From assembly GCF_002210435.1 (NCBI RefSeq), contig NZ_MZMV01000068.1, positions 1-34,602 of the forward strand: a stretch of 34,602 bases of DNA, written 5' to 3'. The position numbers and the translations under genes were made by a program. This DNA comes from Micromonospora wenchangensis. Lineage in GTDB: Bacteria; Actinomycetota; Actinomycetes; Mycobacteriales; Micromonosporaceae. Below, piece after piece: positions 13,237 through 22,443 of this stretch; position 1 is the first letter of the stretch, and each line of letters opens with the position of its first letter. The notes beneath the pieces are model-generated. The model worked only from the letters and a program-made list of their open reading frames with translations. It was not told the DNA's origin and searched no databases.

Positions 13237-14007
13237 ATGATCGAGATCCTGAACCCCACCGACGTGCGGCGCGCACGGGACACCGGCGCGCTGGTCGCCG
13301 AGATCCTCCAGACGCTGAAGGGCCGCAGCGTGGTCGGCACCAACCTGCTGGAGATCGACGCCTGGGCGCAGCAGATGATCGTCGACGCCGGGGCGACGTC
13401 CTGCTACGTCGACTACGCGCCGTCGTTCGGCCGGGGACCGTTCGGCCACTACATCTGCACCTCGGTCAACGACGCGGTGCTGCACGGGCGGCCGTACGAC
13501 TACCAGCTCGCCGACGGCGACCTGCTCTCCCTCGACCTCGCCGTCTCCCTCGGCGGCGTGGTCGCCGACTCGGCGATCAGCTTCCTGGTGGGCGACACCC
13601 GCCCCCCGGAGAGCGTCGCGCTGATCGACGCCACCGAGCGGGCGCTGCGCGCCGGGATCGCCGCCGCCGGCCCCGGCGCACGCGTCGGTGACCTCTCGCA
13701 CGCCATCGGCACGGTCCTGCACGCGGCGGGATACCCGGTCAACACCGAGTTCGGCGGGCACGGCGTCGGGTCCACCATGCACCAGGACCCGCACGTGTCC
13801 AACACCGGCCGGCCCGGTCGCGGCTACCGGCTGCGTCCCGGCCTGCTGCTGGCCCTGGAACCGTGGGTCATGGCCGACACCGCCACCCTCGTCACCGACG
13901 CCGACGGCTGGACGCTGCGCAGCGCCACCGGCTGCCGCACGGCACACAGCGAACACACGATCGCCATCACCGCCGAGGGCGCGGAGGTGCTCACCCTGCC
14001 GAGGTGA
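13237..14007 (+). CDS. map: Type I methionine aminopeptidase
   Basis: 256 aa, the usual length for a type I enzyme without an N-terminal extension. It removes the initiator Met from nascent proteins. The dinuclear metal ligands of the pita-bread fold are visible: D in LSLDLAV, D in VADSA, H in GGHGVGSTMH, E in LALEPW and E in SEHTIAI. The substrate-site His is in SVNDAVLHGRP. The ATG at 13237 is fixed by GGAAGG at 13225-13230. It is divergent from a small XRE regulator. Actinobacteria usually carry more than one map gene, so this may be an accessory copy; it is not next to ribosomal genes. Confidence 0.93.
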   Translation: MIEILNPTDVRRARDTGALVAEILQTLKGRSVVGTNLLEIDAWAQQMIVDAGATSCYVDYAPSFGRGPFGHYICTSVNDAVLHGRPYDYQLADGDLLSLDLAVSLGGVVADSAISFLVGDTRPPESVALIDATERALRAGIAAAGPGARVGDLSHAIGTVLHAAGYPVNTEFGGHGVGSTMHQDPHVSNTGRPGRGYRLRPGLLLALEPWVMADTATLVTDADGWTLRSATGCRTAHSEHTIAITAEGAEVLTLPR

Positions 14008-14014
14008 CCCCGTG

Positions 14015-14047
14015 GTCGGGCCGAGCCGACGGACGGCGCGGCCCGAC
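14015..14047. terminator. Bidirectional terminator between map and the pectate lyase gene
   Basis: A perfect 9-bp stem, GTCGGGCCG (14015-14023) with 14039-14047, and a 15-nt loop, located between two convergent stop codons. Confidence 0.55.
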
Positions 14048-14056
14048 GCGGGCTGC

Positions 14057-15403
14057 TCACCACGGCAGTCGACCGGCCCCGGCGAACGGCCCCACCACGA
14101 GCGGCACCAGCGGCGCGGGCACCGCCTGCGGCGCGCGCAGGGTCGGCGTCCACCCGGCGTCGCCGCCGAGGTCCGGGTCGTGGGTCGCGTTGTACGCGGC
14201 CACCAGGTCGACCGGGCGGGGCAGCGTGCCGTGCGCGTCCACCCAGTTGCCCCGGGTGGTGACGGCGGTGCCGCCCCAGTCGTACAGCAGGTCGCCGGCG
14301 GCGATGCCGGCACCGAGGGTGAAGAAGTTGTTCTCCACGTACGCGGCGGACTGCACGCCCACCCCGATCGCGTACACGAAGTCGTCGCCGGCCAGCCGGT
14401 ACCAGTTGTTGTAGACGTCGACCTGGCCGAACCGGACCCGGGGCAGCCGCTGGAGCACCCGGTCGAACAGGTTGTGGTGCAGCGTCACCTTCAACCGGCC
14501 CACGTCCGGCCCGACCGTGTTGGACGAGCCGATCAGCATCAGCTTGTCCCGCCCGGTGAACCGGTTGTACGAGGCGGTCACCAGGCTGGCCGTGTGCGTG
14601 ACGTCCAGCGACCCGTCGTGCACCTGGTAGGGCCGGCCGAAGTACACCGGCTGCCCGCTGTCCGGGTTGTCGCCGTCGGTGAAGGTGTTGTGGTCGACCC
14701 AGACGTGCTCGCTGCGGCGTACCGAGACCTGGTCGTACTGGGAGTTCCAGTTGCCTGTCGCGCCGTCGGTGGGGGACCAGGCCGGGAAGCAGTCCCGGGC
14801 GTCGTCGAAGGTCAGGTTGCGGACGATGACGTTGCTGGCCCCGTCGATCATCAGGGTCAGCCCGGTGAGGACCGCCCCGCGCCGCCCGACGATGGTGGTG
14901 TTCGGCCCGACGTTGATCTGCGTCTGCCGGGTCTGGTTGGCCACCGACCGCACCCGGGCGGCCTCCAACGCCCCGGTCGGCGGCACCATGCCCCACACCG
15001 CCGGGTCGTACGCGGCCAGGTAGGCCGGCAGGCTGTACTCCGGGTCGGCCAGGTCGGCGCAGCCGAGCAGGTGGCCGTCGTCGGCGGCGAACCCGTCGAC
15101 GGTGCCGTCCACGACGATCACCTTCGGGGTGGCGTTGCTCTTGTTGGTGGCGTTGTCGCCGCCCAGCGCCCGGACCAGGTCGGCCCGGCTGCGGACCAGG
15201 TGGACCTGGTCCGGGCCGGCCGCCGCGCCGCCGGTGGTGCCGGGGCCCTCGGACGCCCAGCCGTCGCCGGCCGGCAGGGTCTGCCGGGCGAACAGTTCGA
15301 CGGCCCGGGGCGGCCCGTCGGGTGGCGCAGCGTACGCGGCGGTGCCCGGGGTGAGCAGGAGGGCGAGGGCGACCAGGGCCGCCCCGGTGGTGCGTGGACG
15401 CAT
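14057..15403 (-). CDS. Secreted pectate lyase, polysaccharide lyase family 1
   Basis: 448 aa. The signal peptide ends at AYA (residues 23-25). The right-handed beta-helix of PL1 follows, with NTTIVGRRGAVLTG, NVIVRNLTFDD, the family motif VWVDH (234-238) and the catalytic-Arg region RLPRVR (319-324). The Asp residues expected to bind calcium (for example in QYDQVSV) are present. It cleaves polygalacturonate by beta-elimination outside the cell. It begins 33 bp after the second Gfo/Idh gene on the same strand and is probably the last gene of the uronate operon, so pectin attack and uronate catabolism are co-regulated. There is no added carbohydrate-binding module. Confidence 0.9.
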   Translation of the reverse strand: MRPRTTGAALVALALLLTPGTAAYAAPPDGPPRAVELFARQTLPAGDGWASEGPGTTGGAAAGPDQVHLVRSRADLVRALGGDNATNKSNATPKVIVVDGTVDGFAADDGHLLGCADLADPEYSLPAYLAAYDPAVWGMVPPTGALEAARVRSVANQTRQTQINVGPNTTIVGRRGAVLTGLTLMIDGASNVIVRNLTFDDARDCFPAWSPTDGATGNWNSQYDQVSVRRSEHVWVDHNTFTDGDNPDSGQPVYFGRPYQVHDGSLDVTHTASLVTASYNRFTGRDKLMLIGSSNTVGPDVGRLKVTLHHNLFDRVLQRLPRVRFGQVDVYNNWYRLAGDDFVYAIGVGVQSAAYVENNFFTLGAGIAAGDLLYDWGGTAVTTRGNWVDAHGTLPRPVDLVAAYNATHDPDLGGDAGWTPTLRAPQAVPAPLVPLVVGPFAGAGRLPW

Positions 15404-15436
15404 GGGAGTCTCCGCAGGGTGGTGGTGGATGGTGCG

Positions 15437-16684
15437 TCAGTCGTCCAGCGCCGCCAGGGGGATCCGCACCGGCGGCACCGCCCACGGCACCGCCAGCTCC
15501 GACAGCAGCGCGCCCTGTTCGGCGGCCCGGCGCAGCGCCGCGTTGATCCCGGGCACCGTCACCACCCGTTCCGGCCCGCTGCCGGTGACCGTGACCAGGT
15601 CGCCGCCGAGCAGGGTCGGTTCGGGGGCGCGCTGCACCTGTTCCAGCACGGCGGTGAACGGCGCGGTGCGGGCCAGCGGGGCGATCAGCGGGGTGCCGGC
15701 CGGGTCGGCCCGGTGGGCGAGCAGGTTCTCCAGCAGCCCCCGCCGCCCCGGCACCTCCCGGGGCTGCGGGTCGCCGGGCAGCAGCAACCGGTCGGTCGGA
15801 TACTCCAGCACCGCCCGCCCGGCGGTGCCGGTGACGATCACCTCCCCGGCGACGAAGTCCTCCCCGGCCAGCGTCACCGCCGCCACGATCGGCGGCCCGC
15901 CCGGGGTGACGATGCGCAGCGTGGCGGTGTCGTCCACCTCGATCGGGCGGACCCGGTAGCGCTCCAGCTCGATCCGCGCCGGCCGTACCGGCGCGCCGGT
16001 CACCGTCTGGGCGACCGCCAGGCACTGCATCACCGCGTGCGCCAGCGGGTTGGCCAGCGCGCCGTCGAGCACCGGCCGGCCGTGCAGGCTGCGTCGGCCG
16101 GCCCACGGGGACCGCGCGTAGTAGCCGTCGGGGCGTTGCCAGCAGGCGACCGTGCCGATGCCGGTGACGGTGCCCAGCCGGCCCTGCCCGAGGGCGGTCG
16201 ACAGCTCGGCCAGCGCCATCGAGCCGAGCGCCTGGAAACCGACCTGGCAGGCCCGGCCGGTCGCGGCCAGCGCCCCGGCCAGCGTCCGGTGCTCGGCGGT
16301 GGACAGCACCGGCGGCTTCTCCAGCAGCAGGTCGGCACCGGCGGCGAGGACGTCCAGGGCGATCGGCAGGTGGGTGTGCGGCGGGGTGCAGACGATCACC
16401 ACGTCCGGGCGGGCGGCGGCGAGCATCTCCCGGTGGTCGGTGTGCACGGTGGTCCCGGGCGGGACCGGCGCGGCCGGCTCGTCCTCGATCGGCCGCACGT
16501 CGACCAGCGCCACCAGCCGCAGCCGTCCGGCCGCGTGCAGCCCGGCGACGCTGCGCCGGTGCCAGCGGCCGTGCCCGTTCGCGCCGACGATCGCCACCCG
16601 GGGTCCGGCCGTCGCGCCGGGCCCGGCCGGAGCGTCCCGGGCGGCGGGCCCAGCGGCGGCGGCCGGCGGCACCGGGGCGGTCAC
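15437..16684 (-). CDS. Gfo/Idh/MocA-family oxidoreductase (uronate operon, second copy)
   Basis: 415 aa. An N-terminal Rossmann fold (RVAIVGANGHGRWH, LVALVDVRPI, DVVIVCTPPHTH) is followed by the LEKPP motif and the two-layer C-terminal domain. The first ~25 residues are an Ala/Pro-rich tail. The usual D/H-containing catalytic helix is less canonical (ALANPLAHAVMQCL), so activity may differ from classical sugar dehydrogenases. The GTG at 16684 overlaps the uxuB stop in GTGA. The substrate is not evident; it may oxidise or help cleave a pectin-derived side-chain sugar or uronide (inference). Confidence 0.8.
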   Translation of the reverse strand: MTAPVPPAAAAGPAARDAPAGPGATAGPRVAIVGANGHGRWHRRSVAGLHAAGRLRLVALVDVRPIEDEPAAPVPPGTTVHTDHREMLAAARPDVVIVCTPPHTHLPIALDVLAAGADLLLEKPPVLSTAEHRTLAGALAATGRACQVGFQALGSMALAELSTALGQGRLGTVTGIGTVACWQRPDGYYARSPWAGRRSLHGRPVLDGALANPLAHAVMQCLAVAQTVTGAPVRPARIELERYRVRPIEVDDTATLRIVTPGGPPIVAAVTLAGEDFVAGEVIVTGTAGRAVLEYPTDRLLLPGDPQPREVPGRRGLLENLLAHRADPAGTPLIAPLARTAPFTAVLEQVQRAPEPTLLGGDLVTVTGSGPERVVTVPGINAALRRAAEQGALLSELAVPWAVPPVRIPLAALDD

Positions 16685-18165
16685 GCCGCCCCCGACAGGA
16701 CCGTCGCCACGCCGTGGGTACGCAGCGCGCCGAGCCATCCGGCCACGTCGGCGCGGAACCCGTCGTCGGAGGCGAGCGCGGCCGGGACGACCTCGGACAG
16801 GGCGAACACCGCCCCGACCGTGCCGGCTGCCGTGCCGTCGGCGGCGGCGAGCGCGGTGGTGATCCGGTCGGCCAGCGGGTCGTCGAGCGGCAGCACCGTG
16901 CCGTCGTCGGCCCGCCCGTCGAGGAACCGCAGCCAGGCCGCCACGACCAGCGCCGACCAGTACGCCGGACGGCCCTGGGCGCGCAGGTCGGCGGCGGTGT
17001 GCAGGACCCGCTGCGGCAGCTTCTGCGACCCGTCCATCGCCACCTGGAGGGTGCGGTGCCGGATCGCCGGGTTGGCGAACCGGGCCAGCACCTCGTCGCC
17101 GTACCCGACGACGGTCGTCCCCTCGGGCGGGGTGAAGCTTCCGGCCACGTCGTCGGCGACGAACCGGCGCAGCACGTCGGTCAGGCCGGGCAGCGCCAGC
17201 GCGTCCGCGATCGTCTCGCAGCCGGCCACCGCCCCCAGGTAGGCCACCGCCGAGTGGACGCCGTTGAGGCCGCGCAGCTTCAGCCGCTCCCACGGGCCGG
17301 CGTCGGTGGTGAGCACCGCGCCGGCCTGCTCCCACCGGGGCCGCCCGCCGGGGAAGTCGTCCTCGACGACCCACTGGAGGTACGGCTCGGCGGCCACCGC
17401 CGCCAGGTCGGTGACCCCCAGCGCGGCGCGGGCGTTCGCCAGCGTCGCGGCGGTGCTGGCCGGGACGATCCGGTCCACCATCGTGCCGGGGAAGCTCACC
17501 TGCCCGGCGAGGGCGTCCTGGACGGCGTCCGGCACCCCGGCCAGCGCCAGCGACTGCTGCACCAGGCCGCGCAGTCGACGCCCGTTGGACGGCAGGTTGT
17601 CGCAGCTGACCAGCGCGACCGGCCCCGCCTGGGCGGCGGCGCGGGCGAGCAGCCCGCGCACCAGCAGGCCGGGCACGGTGACCGGGGGCCGGTCGGTGGT
17701 CAGGTCGAGGGTCAGCTCGTCGTCGGCCCGCAACGCCCCGGAGACCGGGTCGAGCCGGTACGCCTTCTCGGTCACCGTCAGCGTCACCACCCGGATCGCC
17801 GGGTCGGCGAGCAGCGCGACCACCGCCGCCGGGTCGCTGGCCGCGTGCCGGACCCCGGCCAGCGCGCCGACCACCCGGGTCGCGGACCGGTCGGCGGCCA
17901 GCGTGGTGACGCTGAACAGCGCATCCTGGGCGGCGAGCGCCTCGACCAACTCGGTGCTGCGCGGGGCGACCCCGACGATGCCCCAGTCGCCGCCGGCCGC
18001 GTCGACCGCCGCCTCGGTGCAGACCGCCTGGTGGGCCCGGTGGAACGCGCCCAGTCCGAGGTGGACGATGCCGGCCGGCACGGTGCCGGGCCGGATCAGC
18101 GGTCGGCTCTGCTCGGGCAGCCGGCGCAGGGTGGCCAGGCCCAGCCGGTCGGTGCCCCCGTTCAC
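16681..18165 (-). CDS. uxuB: Mannitol-dehydrogenase-family reductase, likely fructuronate/tagaturonate reductase
   Basis: 494 aa, standard length. The NAD-binding motif HLGLGAFHRAHQA is near residue 35 and the family's catalytic Lys/Asn/His motif reads KLRGLNGVHSAVAYLG. UxuB reduces D-fructuronate to D-mannonate; the related UxaB reduces D-tagaturonate to D-altronate, and sequence inspection alone cannot separate the two. The neighbours (uronate isomerase, acid-sugar dehydratase, KDG kinase) fix the role as the second step of hexuronate catabolism. The GTG at 18165 gives a GTGA overlap with the upstream dehydratase gene; another GTG 6 bp further upstream (18171) is possible. Confidence 0.85.
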   Translation of the reverse strand: MNGGTDRLGLATLRRLPEQSRPLIRPGTVPAGIVHLGLGAFHRAHQAVCTEAAVDAAGGDWGIVGVAPRSTELVEALAAQDALFSVTTLAADRSATRVVGALAGVRHAASDPAAVVALLADPAIRVVTLTVTEKAYRLDPVSGALRADDELTLDLTTDRPPVTVPGLLVRGLLARAAAQAGPVALVSCDNLPSNGRRLRGLVQQSLALAGVPDAVQDALAGQVSFPGTMVDRIVPASTAATLANARAALGVTDLAAVAAEPYLQWVVEDDFPGGRPRWEQAGAVLTTDAGPWERLKLRGLNGVHSAVAYLGAVAGCETIADALALPGLTDVLRRFVADDVAGSFTPPEGTTVVGYGDEVLARFANPAIRHRTLQVAMDGSQKLPQRVLHTAADLRAQGRPAYWSALVVAAWLRFLDGRADDGTVLPLDDPLADRITTALAAADGTAAGTVGAVFALSEVVPAALASDDGFRADVAGWLGALRTHGVATVLSGAA

Positions 18166-19466
18166 CGCCACACCGGGCCGTCCGGGAACCGGAACCGCGC
18201 GATCGACTCGGGGCGCATGGCGGCGCTGTAGCCGGGGGCGGTGGGCAGCAGGTACCGGCCGCCCCGGGTGCGGACCGGGTCGACGAAGTGCTCGTGCAGG
18301 TGGTCGACGTACTCGACCATCCGCCCGTCCAGGCTGGTGCCGACCCGCAGGTAGTCGAAGATCGCCAGGTGCTGCACGTACTCGCAGAGGCCGACGCCAC
18401 CGGCGTGCGGGCAGACCGGCACCCCGAACTTCGCGGCCAGCAGGAGCTCCGCCAGCACCTCGTTGACCCCGGCGACCCGGCAGGCGTCGATCTGCATCAC
18501 CCCGATCGCCTCGGCCTGGAGGAGCTGCTTGAAGATCACCCGGTTGGCGGCGACCTCGCCGGTGGCGACCCGGCACCGGCCGCCGGTTGACGCGGTCACC
18601 GCGCGGGCGATCCGGGCGTGGCCGAGGACGTCGTCGGCGTGCGTCGGCTCCTCGATCCAGTACGGGTCGACCTCGGCCAGCGCGGTCATGTTGGTGATCG
18701 CCTCGTCGACGTCCCAGACCTGGTTGGCGTCCATCATCAGCAGCGCGTCCGGGCCGATCTCGGCCCGGATGATCCGCGCCCGGCGCAGGTCGTCGGCGGG
18801 CGGGCCGCCGACCTTCATCTTCATCGCCCGCCACCCCCGGGCGTACGCCTCGCGGGTCAGCGCCCGCACCTTGTCGTCCGGGTACCCCAACCACCCCACC
18901 GAGGTGGTGTACGACGGGAAACCGTCCTGCTCCAGCACGGCGAGCCGGTCCGCCGCCCCGACCAGCCCCTTGTCCAGGAGGGTGGCCGCCTCGTCGGGGG
19001 TGAGCGCGTCGGTGATGTGGTGGAAGTCGACGTTGGCGACCAGCTCGTCGGTGGACAGCTCGGCGAGGTAGCGCCACATCGGCTTGCCGGCGAGCTTGGC
19101 CCGCAGGTCCCAGACCGCGTTGACCAGCGCCCCGGCGGCCATGTGGATGACCCCCTTCTCCGGCCCCAGCCAGCGCAGCTGCACGTCGGCGGTGAGCGAG
19201 CGCCAGAACGCCACCGGCTCGGCGGCGATCTCGGCGACGGTGCGTCCCCGCACGTGGTGGGCGAGGGCCCCGATCGCCGCGCAGGTGATCTCGTTGCCCC
19301 GGCCGTTGGTGAAGGTGAACCCGGCACCCGTCGGGCCGCCGTCGGTGCGCAGCTCGACGTAGCTGGCCGAGTAGTCACCCCGGTTGATCGCGTCGGAGCC
19401 GTCGCCGGCCGCCGCCGTCGGGAACCGGACGTCGTGCACGTCGACGTCGGTGATCCTGGTGCTCAT
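18162..19466 (-). CDS. Enolase-superfamily acid-sugar dehydratase, L-fuconate dehydratase type
   Basis: 434 aa. The whole length follows the L-fuconate dehydratase pattern: DGSDAINRGDYSASYVELRT, RWLGPEKGVIHMA, YTTSVGWLGYPDDKV and VCPHAGGVGLCEYVQH. The catalytic set is intact: K216 and K218 (KMKVG), D246 and N248 (MMDANQ), E272/E273 (WIEEP), E304 (ATGE), H354. These enzymes dehydrate six-carbon aldonates to 2-keto-3-deoxy acids. In this operon the expected substrate is D-mannonate or D-altronate, a step normally done by UxuA, ManD or UxaA, none of which is present. Characterised family members are promiscuous among aldonates, so recruitment for the uronate route is plausible. The ATG at 19466 overlaps uxaC in ATGA. 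Confidence 0.85.
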   Translation of the reverse strand: MSTRITDVDVHDVRFPTAAAGDGSDAINRGDYSASYVELRTDGGPTGAGFTFTNGRGNEITCAAIGALAHHVRGRTVAEIAAEPVAFWRSLTADVQLRWLGPEKGVIHMAAGALVNAVWDLRAKLAGKPMWRYLAELSTDELVANVDFHHITDALTPDEAATLLDKGLVGAADRLAVLEQDGFPSYTTSVGWLGYPDDKVRALTREAYARGWRAMKMKVGGPPADDLRRARIIRAEIGPDALLMMDANQVWDVDEAITNMTALAEVDPYWIEEPTHADDVLGHARIARAVTASTGGRCRVATGEVAANRVIFKQLLQAEAIGVMQIDACRVAGVNEVLAELLLAAKFGVPVCPHAGGVGLCEYVQHLAIFDYLRVGTSLDGRMVEYVDHLHEHFVDPVRTRGGRYLLPTAPGYSAAMRPESIARFRFPDGPVWR

Positions 19467-20887
19467 GCGGACTCCCCGAACTTGAAGACCTTCTTGGGCA
19501 GCCGGTACGCCAGGTCGACGACCGTCTCGGCGGCCTCGTCCTCGCTCAGCCGGTGTTCGGCGACGAGACGGGCCAGGAACCCGGCGTCGATCCGGCGGGC
19601 CACGTCGTGGCGGACCGGGATGGAGCAGAACGCGCGGGTGTCGTCGACGAACCCGGCGGTGTTGTAGAACCCGGCGGACTCGGTGACCGCCTCCCGGAAC
19701 CGGCGCAGCACCTCCGGGGAGTCCAGGAACCACCAGGGCGCGCCGAGGTAGAGCGCGGCGTAGCCACCGGCCAGCGGGGCCAGCTCCCGGGTGAACGTGT
19801 ACTCGTCGAGGGTGTAGAGCACCACCCGCAGGCGCGGGTCGTTGCCGTACGCGTCGAGCAGCGGGGCCAGCGCGTGCACGTACTCGGTGGCGTGCGGGAC
19901 GTCCCCGCCGACGTCGCGGCCGTGGGTGGCGTACAGCTTGCGGTTGTGGTTGCGCACGGCGCCGGGGTGCAGTTGCAGCACCAGACCGTCGTCCAGCGAC
20001 ATCCGGGCGAACTCCACGAGCATGTGCGCCCGGAACGCCTCGGCGTCGGCGGCGTCGGCCAGCCCGCGCCGGCCCCGGTCGTAGAGCCGCGCCGCCTCGT
20101 CGGCGTCGAGCGCCAGGGTCCGGGCGGTGGGGTGGCCGTGGTCGGAGGAGGTCGCGCCGGCCGCGACGAACGCCGCCCGGCGGGCCCGCAGCGCGTCCAG
20201 GTAGCCGGCGTAGGTGCCGGTGTCGACGCCGGCCACCTCGCCGAGCCGGGCCACGTTGTCGGCCCAGCCGTCGAACTCCATGTCGACGACGTTGTCGGGG
20301 CGGAAGGTGGTGACCACCCGGCCGCCCGGCCCGCCCCAGCCGTCGGCGGCGAGCTTGGCGTGCGCGGCGAGGTCGTCCAGCGGGGACTCGGTGGTGGCGA
20401 GCACCTCGATGCGGAACCTGGTGAACAGCGCCCGGGGCCGGAACTCCGGCTCGGCCAGCCGGGCGGCCACCTCGTCGTAGACGGCGTCGGCGGTGGCCGG
20501 GGTGAGCGCGGTGTCCACCCCGAACACCTCGCTGAAGGTGCGTTCCAGCCACAGCCGCGACGGGGTGCCCCGGAACAGGTGCCAGTGGTCGGCGAAGCGC
20601 CGCCAGATGGTCCGGCCGTCGGTCTCCACCGGTGTGCCGTCGACGCTGGGCACGCCCAGCGTGGCCGGCGGCACCCCCTGGCTGAGCAGCATCCGGGTGA
20701 GGTAGTGGTCGGGCACGATCAGCAGCCGGGCCGGGTCCGGGAAGGGCCGGTCCTCGGCCAGCAGCGCCGGGTCGACGTGCCCGTGCGGCGAGATGATCGG
20801 CTGCGGGCCGGCGAGGGCGTACAGCTCGCGGGCGATGGCCCGGACGCCCGGGTCGGTCGGCAGGAGCAGGTCGGGAGAGGTCGGCAC
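19463..20887 (-). CDS. uxaC: Uronate isomerase (glucuronate/galacturonate isomerase)
   Basis: 474 aa, the usual length. It isomerises D-glucuronate to D-fructuronate and D-galacturonate to D-tagaturonate in the cytoplasm. Family features are the metal-site motif IISPHGHVDP near the N-terminus, WRRFADHWHLFRGTPSRLWL, LATTESPLDDL, LQLHPGAVRNHN and APWWFLDSPE. The GTG at 20887 is chosen with GAGGAG about 10 nt upstream and agrees with the family N-terminus. It is the second gene of the leftward operon, 68 bp after the first Gfo/Idh gene. Confidence 0.93.
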   Translation of the reverse strand: MPTSPDLLLPTDPGVRAIARELYALAGPQPIISPHGHVDPALLAEDRPFPDPARLLIVPDHYLTRMLLSQGVPPATLGVPSVDGTPVETDGRTIWRRFADHWHLFRGTPSRLWLERTFSEVFGVDTALTPATADAVYDEVAARLAEPEFRPRALFTRFRIEVLATTESPLDDLAAHAKLAADGWGGPGGRVVTTFRPDNVVDMEFDGWADNVARLGEVAGVDTGTYAGYLDALRARRAAFVAAGATSSDHGHPTARTLALDADEAARLYDRGRRGLADAADAEAFRAHMLVEFARMSLDDGLVLQLHPGAVRNHNRKLYATHGRDVGGDVPHATEYVHALAPLLDAYGNDPRLRVVLYTLDEYTFTRELAPLAGGYAALYLGAPWWFLDSPEVLRRFREAVTESAGFYNTAGFVDDTRAFCSIPVRHDVARRIDAGFLARLVAEHRLSEDEAAETVVDLAYRLPKKVFKFGESA

Positions 20888-20955
20888 GTCGGAGGACTCC
20901 TCGGGTACGGGCGGAGGGTCGGCGGTTCGGGACGGGGTCGGCGGGGCCGGCCCGG

Positions 20956-22284
20956 TCAGGGCAGGGTGAGCAGGTCGGCGACGCGGACCGGTTCGCCGGT
21001 GTCGAAGGAGCGGTTGGCGGCCAGCCCGGTGAGCAGGGCCAGCGCCCCGTCGCGGGCGGTGGCGGCCCGGCCCAGCGGGTCCGGCTCGCCGCCGAAGATC
21101 ACCCGGGTCATCCGGACGTCCGCGCCGCCGTGGCCCTGCCGGGTGTAGCCCTCGACCGGGATCCGGCGGGGCGGGGCCCAGAACGGGCGCAGGGTGAGGG
21201 TGGCGGCGCCGTGTTCGGCGGCGGCCTCGTCGCCGTGCAGGGCGGCCCCCTTGAGCGCCCCGGCGGCGGCCGGGCTGACGAAGTCGCTCTCGGTGACCTC
21301 CAGTTCCAGCCGGCCCCGGCTGCCGTTGACCATCACCCGGTAGCCCTCCCAGGGGGCGTAGGCGGTGAGGTGGTAGGTCATCGTCGCGCCGGTGGAGTAG
21401 CGGGCCAGCACCGCCATGTCGTCCTCGATGCTCACCCCGGGGGCGAAGACGTTGCGGTCGCGCTGGTAGCCGTCCTCGCCCTCGGCGTCGAGGTACAGCT
21501 CGCGCAGCCGGGGGTGGTCGGCCAGCCGCAGGGCGAACGGGTCGTCGTCGGCGGCGGGGGAGTCGTGCGCCCGGTCGTAGTCGCGGGCGTAGCCGTGCCG
21601 GCGGCCCCCCTCGCCGTAGAAGAACAGCCGGCCGGCGGCGTACACCTCGACCGGGGTGGCGTCGAGCCACCAGTTGACCAGGTCGAAGTGGTGGCTGGCC
21701 TTGTGCACCATCAGCCCGCCGGAGCTGGCCTTGTCCCGGTGCCAGCGGCGGAAGTAGTCCGCGCCGTGCCGCACGTCGAGCAGCCACTCGAAGTGCACCG
21801 AGCCGATCTCGCCGACCGCGCCGTCGGCGAGCAGCCTTCTGACCTGCTCGTGCAACGGGTTGTACCGGTAGTTGAAGGCGACGGTGACCTGCCGGCCGGT
21901 CTCGGCGACCGCGTCGAGGATGCGCCGGCAGCGGGCCGCGTCGACGGTCATCGGTTTCTCGGTGACCACGTCGCAGCCGGCGCGCAGGGCCGCCACGATG
22001 TACTCGTCGTGGGTGACGTCGACGCTGGTCACCAGCACCACGTCGACCCGTTCCCTGGCGAGCATGGTGGCGAAGTCGGCGGCCGGGTACGTCGGCACGG
22101 CCGGCCGGCCGAGCTCGGCCAGCCACCGGTTGTGGGCGTCCATCCGGGTCTGGTTGACGTCGGCGAAGGCGACCAGCTCGGCGGTGTCGGCGTGCGCGGT
22201 GACCAGGGCCCGGACGAACATCTCCGCCCGCGCCCCGGTGCCGACGAGGGCGTGCCGTCGGCGTGGCGTGGTTGGTGGTGGCAT
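20956..22284 (-). CDS. Gfo/Idh/MocA-family oxidoreductase (first gene of the leftward uronate operon)
   Basis: 442 aa. It has an N-terminal Rossmann fold (ALVGTGARAEMFVRALV, VDVVLVTSVDVTHDEYIV), the dinucleotide-site motif TEKPMTVD, AFNYRYNPLHEQVR, and the catalytic-domain helix GGLMVHKASHHFDLVNWWL. The protein is of the longer subclass often seen in plant-polysaccharide loci. The ATG at 22284 is fixed by GGGAGGT 6 nt upstream. The promoter carries a LacI-type palindrome at 22302-22317. No substrate is known; a role on a pectin-derived sugar is suggested only by context. Confidence 0.83.
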   Translation of the reverse strand: MPPPTTPRRRHALVGTGARAEMFVRALVTAHADTAELVAFADVNQTRMDAHNRWLAELGRPAVPTYPAADFATMLARERVDVVLVTSVDVTHDEYIVAALRAGCDVVTEKPMTVDAARCRRILDAVAETGRQVTVAFNYRYNPLHEQVRRLLADGAVGEIGSVHFEWLLDVRHGADYFRRWHRDKASSGGLMVHKASHHFDLVNWWLDATPVEVYAAGRLFFYGEGGRRHGYARDYDRAHDSPAADDDPFALRLADHPRLRELYLDAEGEDGYQRDRNVFAPGVSIEDDMAVLARYSTGATMTYHLTAYAPWEGYRVMVNGSRGRLELEVTESDFVSPAAAGALKGAALHGDEAAAEHGAATLTLRPFWAPPRRIPVEGYTRQGHGGADVRMTRVIFGGEPDPLGRAATARDGALALLTGLAANRSFDTGEPVRVADLLTLP

Positions 22285-22301
22285 CCGTGGACCTCCCGTA
22301 G

Positions 22302-22317
22302 CTGCAAAGGTTTGCAG
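22302..22317. promoter_or_regulatory. LacI-type operator O1, leftward operon
   Basis: CTGCAAAGGTTTGCAG is a perfect 7-bp inverted repeat around a central GG. It lies 17 bp upstream of the first leftward ATG. A TTGACG -35 (22349-22344, minus strand) with a weak GTTTCT -10 (22326-22321) would place the transcription start close to it, so binding should block the promoter. Confidence 0.7.
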
Positions 22318-22443
22318 TGAAGAAACCATGTCGGTGAAGAGCACGTCAACGATCGATGCCAATCCCGTGGCATAGATCCCGGTTCATGCGGTTAAGGGGG
22401 CATGGCAGGAGCACCTCCGCAATCGACCTGTAACAATCGCCCG

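Noticed and set aside
13688..17242. 1184-aa plus-strand open frame across the pectate lyase and uxuB genes
   Set aside because: It is antisense to well-supported genes with signature motifs and translates to Arg/Gly/Val-rich low-complexity sequence.
20885..20905. Hairpin sequestering the uxaC ribosome binding site (CCGAGGAGTCCTCCG)
   Set aside because: The complementary halves are separated by a single base, so no stable loop can form.
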